From: Ochrobactrum sp. CGA5
Lineage (GTDB): Bacteria; Pseudomonadota; Alphaproteobacteria; Rhizobiales; Rhizobiaceae
Direction: 5' to 3'
Assembly: GCF_006345815.1 (NCBI RefSeq)
Contig: NZ_VCIG01000042.1
Location: 186,001-250,000 of the forward strand
DNA: 64,000 bases
Within the stretch, counting starts at the first letter, position 1, and every line of letters starts with the position of its first letter. Shown in pieces: positions 27,672 through 35,620 of this stretch. The notes below the pieces were generated by a model, which searched no databases, was not told where the DNA came from, and was given only the letters and a program-made list of their open reading frames with translations. A program made the position numbers and the translations under genes.

Positions 27672-28748
27672 TTATGCTCGACACGCTTCCATTCGGGCTT
27701 GCAGCGAAGCCCGGTCGAGATTGCGCCCGATGAAAATCATCCTGTTCGAGCGTTCGTCCCCTGCCCATGGATGATTGGGGCGGAATTCGATCTCGTTGTG
27801 GACGCCGTGCAGGACATAGCAATAGTCATCGTCCTGAACGGAAAAGATGCCTTTCATTCGAAACAGATTCTCGTTGTTCTGTCGCTTGAGTTCCTGCACC
27901 CATCGCGAAATTTTCTGCGGGTCCATATTCCCCGGAAGCTCGATACCGACGGACGTGACCGATGCGTCATGGGTATGACTGGCGTCCCCGAGCCATGGGT
28001 GATCACGACCATGATCCCCATCATGAACGTGACCATCATGCCTGTGGCGATTATGATTGTGCACGTGCCAGTCGAAATCGATCTCGGCGGCCATCTTGCG
28101 ATTGCGATCGAAGGCAGCCAGTCCCAGAATTTTGGTCAGGTCGATTTGCGCATAGCTCGACAACACGATATCCGCAGTTTCGTTGATCTGGCGGATGCGC
28201 CTGCTTACATCGGCGATATCTGCGTCCTGTGCCAGGTCCACCTTGTTCAGCACGATACGGTCTGCACAGACAATCTGATCGACCGCCTGATTGTCGATGC
28301 CATCCAGATGGATATCGTCCAGATGCTGGCGAATATGTTTCACGTCAACCAGCGTGATGACGCCATCGAGATTGGTTTCATTGCGGATCGGATCGTCGAG
28401 GAAGAAAGTCTGTGCAACCGGATAGGGATCGGCAAGTCCGCTCGTCTCAATAATGATATGATCAAGACGTTCCGGCCTCTCTAGAAGCTGACGTATAACC
28501 CGCAGCAGATCATCACGTGCCTCGGCCACACAACAAACGCAGCCATTGGTCATTTCGAAGATTTCTTCCGTGCTGCCAACAACCAGATCGCCATCAATGC
28601 CGATCTCTCCGAATTCGTTCTCGATCACGGCGATCTTCATGCCGTGATTTTCCTTCAAAATGTAGTTCAGCAAGGTCGTTTTGCCGGAACCGAGAAAGCC
28701 GGTGAGCACCGTGACGGGAATCTTGTCCTTGACTGTCTTCAACATCAT
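27672..28748 (-). CDS. CobW/COG0523 GTPase, putative metal chaperone
   Basis: Two adjacent ATGs (28748, 28745) follow AAGGGAG; the protein is about 358 residues. The Walker A motif is Gly-Phe-Leu-Gly-Ser-Gly-Lys-Thr-Thr. Glu-Asn-Glu-Phe-Gly-Glu, the metal-binding Gly-Cys-Val-Cys-Cys and Asn-Lys-Val-Asp complete the G3E GTPase set. Between the GTPase part and the C-terminal CobW domain is a loop with more than ten histidines (about residues 227-265), suited to holding zinc or a similar metal. Members deliver metal to specific enzymes, for example nitrile hydratase. Here the obvious clients are the metal-dependent amidohydrolases of the same operon. Confidence 0.88.
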   Translation of the reverse strand: MMLKTVKDKIPVTVLTGFLGSGKTTLLNYILKENHGMKIAVIENEFGEIGIDGDLVVGSTEEIFEMTNGCVCCVAEARDDLLRVIRQLLERPERLDHIIIETSGLADPYPVAQTFFLDDPIRNETNLDGVITLVDVKHIRQHLDDIHLDGIDNQAVDQIVCADRIVLNKVDLAQDADIADVSRRIRQINETADIVLSSYAQIDLTKILGLAAFDRNRKMAAEIDFDWHVHNHNRHRHDGHVHDGDHGRDHPWLGDASHTHDASVTSVGIELPGNMDPQKISRWVQELKRQNNENLFRMKGIFSVQDDDYCYVLHGVHNEIEFRPNHPWAGDERSNRMIFIGRNLDRASLQARMEACRA

Positions 28749-28771
28749 TTTTCTCCCTTGGATTGTCATTG

Positions 28772-29368
28772 TCAGGGCATTTTGAGCCATCGCCGCACGC
28801 CACCCGTCTCCAGATCGAAAAGATCCAGAACCCGGCCAACCGTGTGATCGACCATCTCCGCGATATTTGCGGGTCTGGCATAAAAGGCGGGAACAGGGGG
28901 CGTCACAATGGCGCCCATCTGGGTGACCGTCAGCATGTTGGCAATATGCGTCTGCGTCAGCGGCGTTTCCCGGGCCAACAGCACCAGTTTTCGCCGCTCC
29001 TTCAGTGTGACGTCGGCCGCCCGACTGATCAGGCTCCCCGAGAGACTATGCGCAATTTCCGCAAGCGTTTTCATTGAGCACGGCGCCACAACCATGCCCA
29101 TGGTTCTGAAGGATCCGCTGGAAATGCTGGCGGCCATATCGTCGGCTTTGTAGAGATGACTTGCCAACTCGCGAATATCGGCGAGCTTGTAGTCGGTCTC
29201 GTGTGTCATCGTCAAAAGCGCCGACCGGCTAACCACGACATGCGTTTCGATCTGAAGCCGCTGTAGAATTTCGAGAAGGCGGAAACCGTACACGAAGCCT
29301 GACGCACCGCTGATACCAACCACCATGCGCGGACGATAGTCGTGTGGGCGTGGAGAGACGGCATTCAT
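28772..29368 (-). CDS. UbiX-family flavin prenyltransferase
   Basis: This 198-residue protein has the UbiX Rossmann-type start Gly-Ile-Ser-Gly-Ala-Ser-Gly near residue 18 and a middle Ala-Pro-Cys-Ser-Met-Lys-Thr-Leu. It ends with Arg-Glu-Thr-Pro-Leu and Ile-Thr/Val-Pro-Pro-Val-Pro-Ala-Phe-Tyr. The family attaches a dimethylallyl group to FMN to make the prenylated cofactor used by UbiD enzymes. Its ATG overlaps the stop of the UbiD gene by four bases, so the pair is translationally coupled, as in the vdc-type non-oxidative decarboxylase loci. I leave the symbol empty because this is probably the catabolic paralogue rather than the ubiquinone one. Confidence 0.92.
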   Translation of the reverse strand: MNAVSPRPHDYRPRMVVGISGASGFVYGFRLLEILQRLQIETHVVVSRSALLTMTHETDYKLADIRELASHLYKADDMAASISSGSFRTMGMVVAPCSMKTLAEIAHSLSGSLISRAADVTLKERRKLVLLARETPLTQTHIANMLTVTQMGAIVTPPVPAFYARPANIAEMVDHTVGRVLDLFDLETGGVRRWLKMP

Positions 29369-30783
29369 GATGGCGTTCCTGTTGGTCTTATTCCGGCCAG
29401 ATCGCCGAGAAGATCGTGCGCACGTGCCAGCGCGTCATCGCCGATCACGGCGCGAATGCCGTGAAAATCAGGGCTTCGCGTCGCATCAAGCGCCAGCCGC
29501 GATGTCGTACCGTCAGAGCTTGACGATGGATCGAGCGGACTGCCGGGAAGACCGTCGATCGTGAAAAGATCACGATGCGGTTGGAAATGTGTAGCCAGAG
29601 CCCAGAGCACCTGACTGTCCTGCGTAACGTCTATATCGTCATCGACGGCAATGACAGTTTTCAGGTAGGGATCCCAACCAAGAAGACCCATCATGACTTG
29701 GCGCGCCTCGCCGGGGCGAGTTTGCTTCAGCGCCACATAGCAGTGGAAATGCGTTCCAGAGGTGGGATAGTGCAGCCGCGTCACTGAGGGGAACCGCGCC
29801 TTCAGCTTTTCAAACATTTCGGCTTCCCGCGGCAGGCGGGCAAGGTTGAGATGCTCGTCTGTCGCGCCGCCCACGACGTCGACCAGCCAAGGCGACCGAC
29901 GACGCATGATAGCCGTTACGTGAAACAGCGTATTGGTCGACCTATCCGAAGAATATCCCGAGAACTCACCGAACGGCCCTTCCTCAACATGTGCATGCGG
30001 ATCGAGATGTCCCTCCAGTACATATTCTGCCGCCGCCGGGACACCGATAGCGTAGCGCGGCGTCCTGACCAGACGTAACGGCTCACGCATCAGTCCGCCA
30101 GCAACAGCACGCTCATCTGCACCGAATGGCAGCCGCGCAGAAGCAGCCAGCATGAAAAGCGGATGCGCACCAATCACCATCGCCACCGGCAGCGGCCGAC
30201 CGTTTTCGCGTGCCGTTTGGTGCATCCGCCATAGATGACCGCGCGAATGCAGGCTCGTTGCAAGTGCCGACTGTGAGTGCCGCATCGACCTGTGATAGCT
30301 GAGATTGGCAATACCAGTTTCAGGATCACTCGCAACGATGATAGCATTTGTGATGTAGGGACCGCGATCACTCTCGAAATGCCGGATCATCGGAAGGTTT
30401 TCGAGATCTACGTCCTTGCTTTCATCGACCTGTTCCATCACCGGACCATCGGCGACATATTCAGGCTCGATCGGAGCATTAGCGCGTTTCTGATACTCGC
30501 CATGAAGCTCGCAAACAGGTGTTCCGAAAATGCGTGCGATCCGTTCGCGCGATGCAAACACATTCGTGACCAGCGGCACCTCGCTACCCTGAACCTGATC
30601 GCAGACCAGCATGGGCGTCTTGCCCTTTTCTGCCAGCCTCGCCACCAGTGCTGTGACATCGCGACCGTCCTGCAGGGGTTCGCGGATATGAACCACGTCA
30701 TCGGGGTAAAGTTGCCGATAGACGTTCGCGAAACTCTGAAAATCCTGTGATCCCGTCTTGGTGACTGAATGCAACTCGTTCAT
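29365..30783 (-). CDS. UbiD-family prenyl-FMN-dependent decarboxylase
   Basis: The ATG at 30781-30783 has GGGAG six bases before it; an upstream ATG at 30801 has poor spacing. The protein has 472 residues. The motif Glu-Glu-Gly-Pro-Phe-Gly-Glu-Phe-Ser-Gly-Tyr near residue 270 supplies the glutamates that bind the cofactor metal and act as acid/base in UbiD and Fdc1. The family reversibly removes carboxyl groups from aromatic, heteroaromatic or unsaturated acids. The operon context (two amidohydrolases, UbiX, NCS2 permease, deaminase-like enzyme, LysR regulator) points to catabolism and not to ubiquinone synthesis. Substrate not identified. Confidence 0.92.
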   Translation of the reverse strand: MNELHSVTKTGSQDFQSFANVYRQLYPDDVVHIREPLQDGRDVTALVARLAEKGKTPMLVCDQVQGSEVPLVTNVFASRERIARIFGTPVCELHGEYQKRANAPIEPEYVADGPVMEQVDESKDVDLENLPMIRHFESDRGPYITNAIIVASDPETGIANLSYHRSMRHSQSALATSLHSRGHLWRMHQTARENGRPLPVAMVIGAHPLFMLAASARLPFGADERAVAGGLMREPLRLVRTPRYAIGVPAAAEYVLEGHLDPHAHVEEGPFGEFSGYSSDRSTNTLFHVTAIMRRRSPWLVDVVGGATDEHLNLARLPREAEMFEKLKARFPSVTRLHYPTSGTHFHCYVALKQTRPGEARQVMMGLLGWDPYLKTVIAVDDDIDVTQDSQVLWALATHFQPHRDLFTIDGLPGSPLDPSSSSDGTTSRLALDATRSPDFHGIRAVIGDDALARAHDLLGDLAGIRPTGTPS

Positions 30784-30845
30784 GACTTCTCCCGATGTCA
30801 TTTCCTGAAATGTGCGGAGTGCGCAGGAGCACCCCGCACGGTGCC

Positions 30846-31751
30846 TCAGACGTAGGTGGCCTTGAGACGCTTCTCCGCTTCCGCCAGATCCTTGGGAGGC
30901 TTGGTCGGTTCGAGACCGATAAGGCGGGCTATGTTGTTGCCCAGATAATCCTCAAGAATGTCTTCGCTAAGGTTCATGCCCTGTGGCTCTGGCGAACACA
31001 GAACCTCCAGTTCGCGTAGCCACATGCCGGGATTGTTCGGTGGCGAATCCGTACCGAACACGATCTTGTTCGGGGGCAACTGCTTTGCAAACTCCACAAT
31101 GCGCGACTGGAAGCACCAGCCGGATTCGCAATAGACATTCGGCGTATCCATCGCCATCCAGAATGCTTCGAACGAGTAGTTTCCGCCCGTCTGTATCCCG
31201 AAATGACCGATGATGAAATTGACCATCGGAAATTCACGAATGATGGGATAGAACTGCGTGGGGATCGAATAGGGACCGTCGCCCGTATGGATGAGCACGA
31301 CGACGCCCAGCTCCGCACATTTCTTCATGGCAGGCCGCAACCATTCCAATGCGCGGTCCGGGCGATAGCCATGCATGTTGGAATGCAGCTTCAGCATCTT
31401 GAAGCCATATTCCTTGACATGGAATTCCAGTTCCGCAGCGCCGTTTTCCGGACCCCACCGAGGATTGTAGTTGAAGTTGCCGATGAAGCGGTCTGGATAT
31501 TTCTGGCAAAGTTCGGCGACATAGGACATGTAGTCACGAATGCCGTCGCGTCCGCGGCGGTTGCCATCGCGGTAGCCTGTATTGCCGGGTGGCGGCTGAA
31601 TGAAGCCCATATCGATCCGGCGTGGCTTGCCGTTAATCATATACGGACCGTCCATAAGCTTGAGCATACGTTCGCCGGTAAACGGCTCACCGGTATGGCG
31701 CCAGGCCTCATCGACCAGATTGGTAGGATGCAGATGGGTATCGATAATCAT
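30846..31751 (-). CDS. Amidohydrolase-2 family enzyme (ACMSD/decarboxylase type), metal site intact
   Basis: This 301-residue protein opens with Ile-Asp-Thr-His-Leu-His-Pro, the His-x-His metal motif at residues 6 and 8. Other likely ligands are the histidines in Ile-His-Thr-Gly-Asp-Gly-Pro and Ile-Ile-Gly-His-Phe-Gly, and the aspartate in Phe-Gly-Thr-Asp-Ser-Pro-Pro. The family includes aminocarboxymuconate-semialdehyde decarboxylase, gamma-resorcylate decarboxylase and several hydrolases. The next gene upstream encodes a close paralogue. Whether it removes a carboxyl group or opens a ring cannot be told from sequence; the UbiD/UbiX pair next door suggests successive steps on a cyclic acid. 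Confidence 0.85.
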   Translation of the reverse strand: MIIDTHLHPTNLVDEAWRHTGEPFTGERMLKLMDGPYMINGKPRRIDMGFIQPPPGNTGYRDGNRRGRDGIRDYMSYVAELCQKYPDRFIGNFNYNPRWGPENGAAELEFHVKEYGFKMLKLHSNMHGYRPDRALEWLRPAMKKCAELGVVVLIHTGDGPYSIPTQFYPIIREFPMVNFIIGHFGIQTGGNYSFEAFWMAMDTPNVYCESGWCFQSRIVEFAKQLPPNKIVFGTDSPPNNPGMWLRELEVLCSPEPQGMNLSEDILEDYLGNNIARLIGLEPTKPPKDLAEAEKRLKATYV

Positions 31752-31768
31752 GTGGATTCTCCGCTGAA

Positions 31769-32710
31769 CTAAGCAAGGGTCGCCAGGTAGTGCTTGTTTT
31801 CGATGCCATGACGTTCAAGTTCTGCGACTGCATCCTGATAGGTGGCAGGCGGAGGTGTCGGCTCCATGCCCAACATACGGGCGAGGTTGTTGCCGAGATA
31901 ATCTTCAAGCGTATCCTCGTCGAGATTCATCCCTTGCGGCGGTTCGTGGCACAGCACTTCGAGCAGGTTCAGCCACATACCCGGTTCGTTAGGCGGCGTG
32001 TCTGAACCGTAAAGGATCTTGTGCGTCGGCAAATCCTTGGCAAATTCAACGATGCGCGACTGCAGACACCAACTGCTTTCGCAGAACACGTTCGGATACT
32101 CCATTGCCCATTGGAAAGGCTCAAAACAGTAGACCCCTCCGGTCTGCACACCGAAATGCGCCATGATGAAATTGATATCCGGATATTCCTTGATGAGCGG
32201 AATCCACTCCGTCGGAATACTGTAGGGTCCATCACCGGTATGCAGCTTGACGAGCACACCCAGTTCCCGGCATTTGTCGAGCGCAGGGCGCAGCCAGTCC
32301 TTGGCACGGTCAGGCCGATATGCATGCATGTTGGCTTGCAGTTGGACCATGCGGAAGCCATGTTCCTTCACATAGCGCTCAATGGCCTCGACCCCGTTCT
32401 GTACGCCGCAACGCGGATTATAAACGAAACAGCCAATGAAGCGGTCTGGGTATTTTTGAACCATTTCAAGCGTATAGGCCATATAGGCATCGATGGACTG
32501 GCGCCCGTCCAGCTCTCCATCCGTCCATGTATAGATAGTATTGCCCTGCGGCGGCTGGATGAACGCCTTGTCGATGCGACGTGGTTTGCCGTTGATCGTA
32601 TAGGGGCCGTCCATCATTTGAATCAGGCGCTCACCGCTGAACGGATCGCCATCATGCTGCCAGGCCAGATCGACCAGATTGGTCGGATAGCAACTGGTAT
32701 CGATGATCAT
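31769..32710 (-). CDS. Amidohydrolase-2 paralogue lacking the His-x-His motif
   Basis: This 313-residue protein is clearly related to its downstream neighbour over its whole length. They share Pro-Thr-Asn-Leu-Val-Asp, Asp-Gly-Pro-Tyr-x-Ile-Asn-Gly-Lys-Pro-Arg-Arg-Ile-Asp and His-Thr-Gly-Asp-Gly-Pro-Tyr-Ser-Ile-Pro. The N-terminal motif Asp-Thr-His-Leu-His is replaced by Asp-Thr-Ser-Cys-Tyr, so two metal-binding histidines are gone. The later histidines and the Gly-Ser-Asp-Thr-Pro-Pro aspartate remain. It may use one metal in a different geometry, be a non-catalytic partner in a heteromer, or bind a changed substrate. It is the first gene of the operon, divergent from the LysR gene at 33394. 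Confidence 0.83.
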   Translation of the reverse strand: MIIDTSCYPTNLVDLAWQHDGDPFSGERLIQMMDGPYTINGKPRRIDKAFIQPPQGNTIYTWTDGELDGRQSIDAYMAYTLEMVQKYPDRFIGCFVYNPRCGVQNGVEAIERYVKEHGFRMVQLQANMHAYRPDRAKDWLRPALDKCRELGVLVKLHTGDGPYSIPTEWIPLIKEYPDINFIMAHFGVQTGGVYCFEPFQWAMEYPNVFCESSWCLQSRIVEFAKDLPTHKILYGSDTPPNEPGMWLNLLEVLCHEPPQGMNLDEDTLEDYLGNNLARMLGMEPTPPPATYQDAVAELERHGIENKHYLATLA

Positions 32711-33393
32711 TGATTGGTCTCCTTTTCCCGGTCGTTAAGGACCGATCCTCGAGAAAACCAACTGCGTCCCCCTTTGGTGCAGCAACCGTTCGCCAGACGA
32801 CGGCAGGCTTATTTTCCGACAGCAGTGATTTTCGTCACTGCCCACTATCGCCGCATTGATGGTAAGACGTACAATATCGCTTTCAGTGCATTGTGAGACG
32901 ATTTCGATATGGTCTGGTTCAGCCCAGAAACCTATCGCTCCGATCAGGAGCACCGCGCACAATAGAAAAGCCGACCCAAAGGCCGACTGTAACTCTTCTG
33001 AGACGTGGATTGCTGCAAGCGATCACTTTGAAGACTGTCTGGTCCAGTCAAACAGCATGGTCACGCTGAGAACAGCGAAAATGAGAATGATATCGAACAC
33101 TTAAACCTCGAAAATGGGAAGCCGCACAGTCTTGAGTGAATGGGCAAGGAATTACCGGTCAGCATCCCTTGAAAATCTCCAGATCTTCATCCCCACACCT
33201 GACACGGACCCCATAAATGCAACAGGGTAATGAAATCAAGATGCGTTGCGATTATTCATATTCGCGGGTAGTCGTGAGTGAGGCCGCCAGCAAGCCGTAT
33301 TCGACAACAGAGTTTCGTATTCTCAAGGACTATCGCCCCTCGTCCTTTGGGTCGTACAATATTGTTTGCTTCGCTCGGTGAAAGATTTTCGAT
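32711..33393. other. Divergent promoter region, no gene
   Basis: These 683 bases separate the amidohydrolase operon (leftward) from the LysR gene (rightward). Only short frames without recognisable products occur. The promoters of both units and the LysR-type binding site should lie here, probably in the AT-richer 33200-33270 part. I could not pick out one convincing T-N11-A palindrome. Confidence 0.5.
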
Positions 33394-34395
33394 ATGGCCT
33401 ACAATCACCTGAAACCTTTTGATCTGCGAACACTGCGTTATTTCCTGGTCGTCGCGGAAGAACTCCATTTCGGTCGCGCCGCAGTCCGTTTGAACATGTC
33501 GCAGCCTCCTCTCAGTCAGCAGATCAGACAACTGGAGGATCGTCTCGACGTCGTGCTGTTCAAACGCAGCCATCACAATGTCGAACTGACTGTAGCGGGA
33601 CTGGCTTTGAAGGAGCAGGTTCCGCTGATCTTCCAGCAGTTGGAAAAGGCTGTTGTCACGACCCGTATGACGGCCGCAGGCGCCATCGGTCGACTGGACA
33701 TTGGCGTAATCAGTTCTTCGCTGGTCGGCATCATCCCCAAAGCACTCGACATCTTCACGAGCCGTTATCCAGATGTCGACTGGCAACTCCACGAATTAAC
33801 ACCAGCGCTCCAGATACAGGGACTGCTTGAGCGGCGCATTGATGTTTGTCTTTTTCGCATGCCGCCGCATCAGGACGGCCTGCACCGAGAGATCATCATG
33901 CAGGAAGCTCTCATGGTAGCCATGCCACAGTCACATCCTCTCGCCAGCCAGAACAGCGTCTCCTTGATGCAACTGAAAGATCAGCCGTTCGTAATGTTTG
34001 GCCTTCAGCAGTCGAGATTTGCAGATTTTCTCTATCAGTGTTGTGTCAAAGCCGGATTCACGCCGAGAATTCGCCAGCAGGTTGTCGAGGTGCAATCGCT
34101 TCTGAGCCTTGTGGGCGCCAACATCGGCGTCGCCCTGTTGCCCGCCAGCATGCGGCAGCTGGCCCAGCCGGAAGTCGTTTTCAAACCAATTCATCCCTCA
34201 CCGCCTGAAATCCCTTTATATGCCACCTATCGCGCCGGTGACACGTCGCCAACGCTGATGCGATTTCTGACGATAATCAGTGAACTGATAACCGAACACC
34301 GGATAGAGACGGCCTCCGATGAATCAGATCGCCAGATTCAGTCGGTTTTTGAGGCGCACGAGAACAATACAGATCGAAGAGGCAAGATGTCATGA
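33394..34395 (+). CDS. LysR-family transcriptional regulator
   Basis: This 333-residue protein has an N-terminal helix-turn-helix (Leu-Arg-Thr-Leu-Arg-Tyr-Phe to Gln-Pro-Pro-Leu-Ser-Gln-Gln-Ile-Arg-Gln-Leu-Glu) and a two-lobed ligand domain. It is most like the CatR/BenM/CbnR type that senses aromatic degradation intermediates. It is divergent from the UbiD/amidohydrolase operon and is very likely its activator. A strong terminator follows directly. The C-terminal 30 residues, charged and rich in Ser and Asp, extend past the usual end of the family. Confidence 0.88.
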   Translation: MAYNHLKPFDLRTLRYFLVVAEELHFGRAAVRLNMSQPPLSQQIRQLEDRLDVVLFKRSHHNVELTVAGLALKEQVPLIFQQLEKAVVTTRMTAAGAIGRLDIGVISSSLVGIIPKALDIFTSRYPDVDWQLHELTPALQIQGLLERRIDVCLFRMPPHQDGLHREIIMQEALMVAMPQSHPLASQNSVSLMQLKDQPFVMFGLQQSRFADFLYQCCVKAGFTPRIRQQVVEVQSLLSLVGANIGVALLPASMRQLAQPEVVFKPIHPSPPEIPLYATYRAGDTSPTLMRFLTIISELITEHRIETASDESDRQIQSVFEAHENNTDRRGKMS

Positions 34396-34401
34396 AAATG
34401 G

Positions 34402-34430
34402 GTCGGGACTGAACAATACCCAGTCCCGAC
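34402..34430. terminator. Rho-independent terminator after the LysR gene
   Basis: GTCGGGACTG (34402-34411) pairs perfectly with CAGTCCCGAC (34421-34430) around a 9-base loop and is followed by TGTCTTTCTTATTTT. It sits between convergent genes and ends the LysR transcript; the stem can also serve the opposite strand. Confidence 0.85.
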
Positions 34431-34438
34431 TGTCTTTC

Positions 34439-34921
34439 TTATTTTGCTTCGATAGCCTGAAGACCGGCAAGGGCGCACTCCGCATCGGTAGCACCGGATG
34501 GCGCACCGCCGACGCCGATCCCGCCCACCAGCGCGTCGCCGATCTTGATCGGTAGTCCGCCCGCCTGGATCACAAAGCGAGAATCCATGTCCCGCATGCC
34601 ATTATTGGCTGGTTTCGACGCGATAAAATCTGCAATTTCACCGGAATTGCGACCCAGAGCTGCCGACGTGAACGCTTTTCCTTCTGCGCTATTGCCGGTG
34701 TGTGGGCCAGAAAGATCGGCCTTGAGCAGAACCTTGGTCGATCCATCTCGAGCCACGACGGCGACGCTTACATTATTGCCCTTGGCAATGCAGGCATCCA
34801 GCGCTACCTGTGCAGCCTTGGTTGCGAGATCAAGCGGCAGATAAGGCGTGGTGGGAAGCGTTTGAGCGAAAGCGGTAGCCGGAGCCATCGACAGAGCGAT
34901 TATTGCAAGTTTACGGATCAT
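34439..34921 (-). CDS. Secreted GlcG/HbpS-like protein (DUF336)
   Basis: The ATG at 34919-34921 has GAGGA seven bases upstream and yields 160 residues with a clean signal peptide ending Ala-Phe-Ala-Gln. The mature part has the GlcG/HbpS fold signature: an early Ala-Ala-Gln-Val-Ala-Leu-Asp-Ala-Cys helix, Val-Ala-Val-Val-Ala-Arg-Asp-Gly, Lys-Ala-Phe-Thr-Ser-Ala-Ala, and a C-terminal Gly-Gly-Ile-Gly-Val-Gly-Gly-Ala. Relatives include the haem-binding, redox-sensing HbpS of Streptomyces, which works with the SenS/SenR two-component pair. Here the gene lies directly downstream of a histidine kinase and response regulator on the same strand, so a similar accessory sensing role is possible but unproven. 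Confidence 0.82.
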   Translation of the reverse strand: MIRKLAIIALSMAPATAFAQTLPTTPYLPLDLATKAAQVALDACIAKGNNVSVAVVARDGSTKVLLKADLSGPHTGNSAEGKAFTSAALGRNSGEIADFIASKPANNGMRDMDSRFVIQAGGLPIKIGDALVGGIGVGGAPSGATDAECALAGLQAIEAK

Positions 34922-35006
34922 GATCGTTCCTCGTTTGTGATGAGGCACATTTAGTCGCCGCCAGCATTCAACGAAATCCGTAGCATTTACGACCTTATCG
35001 GTAGTT

Positions 35007-35615
35007 CTACGGATTTGACTGGACCTCCAGCCACAAACGGGTCATTTCTGCTTGCGAGGTTGTGCCCAGTTTTGCCCCGATGGCCGCCCGATGGCTGTCT
35101 ATCGTGCGGGGCGATAATTGAAGACCGTCGGCAATTTGCCGGCTAGTGAAACCTTGCGCGATACGGTCGAGCACTTCGCGTTCGCGCGCTGTCAGCGTAT
35201 CTAGCAATGCCAGCGTTTCGGCCTTCAGCGCCTTACTGCCAAGCCGATGTTCAAGCAATTGCTGTGCTTTCTGGATTGCGTCGATCAGATCTTGCTCGTC
35301 GACTGGCTTGGAAAGATAGTCTACCGCGCCATTTCGGAAGGCGCGACGGCAAGCTTCGATATCTCCGTGGCCAGAGATGATAATCACGGGCCAGTCAATC
35401 TCCCGTTCAGACAATACCTCCTGAAGTTTCAGACCCGTCACGACCGGCATACGAATGTCGAAAATCATGCACCCCGGCTTGAGTCGTGGCAGCTGAGATA
35501 GAAATACAGAAGGGTCGGCAAAACTCCTGACTTCAATGTCTATGGTCGACAAAAGAAGACCGAGCGACTTGCGCACTGCTTCATCGTCATCGATGAGATA
35601 GACTGGCTGACCCAT
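35007..35615 (-). CDS. FixJ/NarL-type response regulator
   Basis: The protein has 202 residues. The receiver domain has the acidic cluster Asp9-Asp10-Asp11, the phosphorylation site Asp53 in Phe-Asp-Ile-Arg-Met-Pro, and the Lys in Leu-Ser-Lys-Pro-Val. The C-terminal LuxR-type helix-turn-helix runs Leu-Thr-Ala-Arg-Glu-Arg-Glu-Val-Leu to Ser-Pro-Arg-Thr-Ile-Asp-Ser-His. It starts five bases after the stop of the histidine kinase gene, so they form a pair. Targets are unknown; the adjacent secreted GlcG/HbpS-like gene is one candidate. Confidence 0.93.
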   Translation of the reverse strand: MGQPVYLIDDDEAVRKSLGLLLSTIDIEVRSFADPSVFLSQLPRLKPGCMIFDIRMPVVTGLKLQEVLSEREIDWPVIIISGHGDIEACRRAFRNGAVDYLSKPVDEQDLIDAIQKAQQLLEHRLGSKALKAETLALLDTLTAREREVLDRIAQGFTSRQIADGLQLSPRTIDSHRAAIGAKLGTTSQAEMTRLWLEVQSNP

Positions 35616-35620
35616 TTCTC

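Noticed and set aside
32856..33104. Small plus-strand frame in the divergent region before the LysR gene
   Set aside because: No ribosome site, no hydrophobic or domain pattern, and base use is not gene-like.
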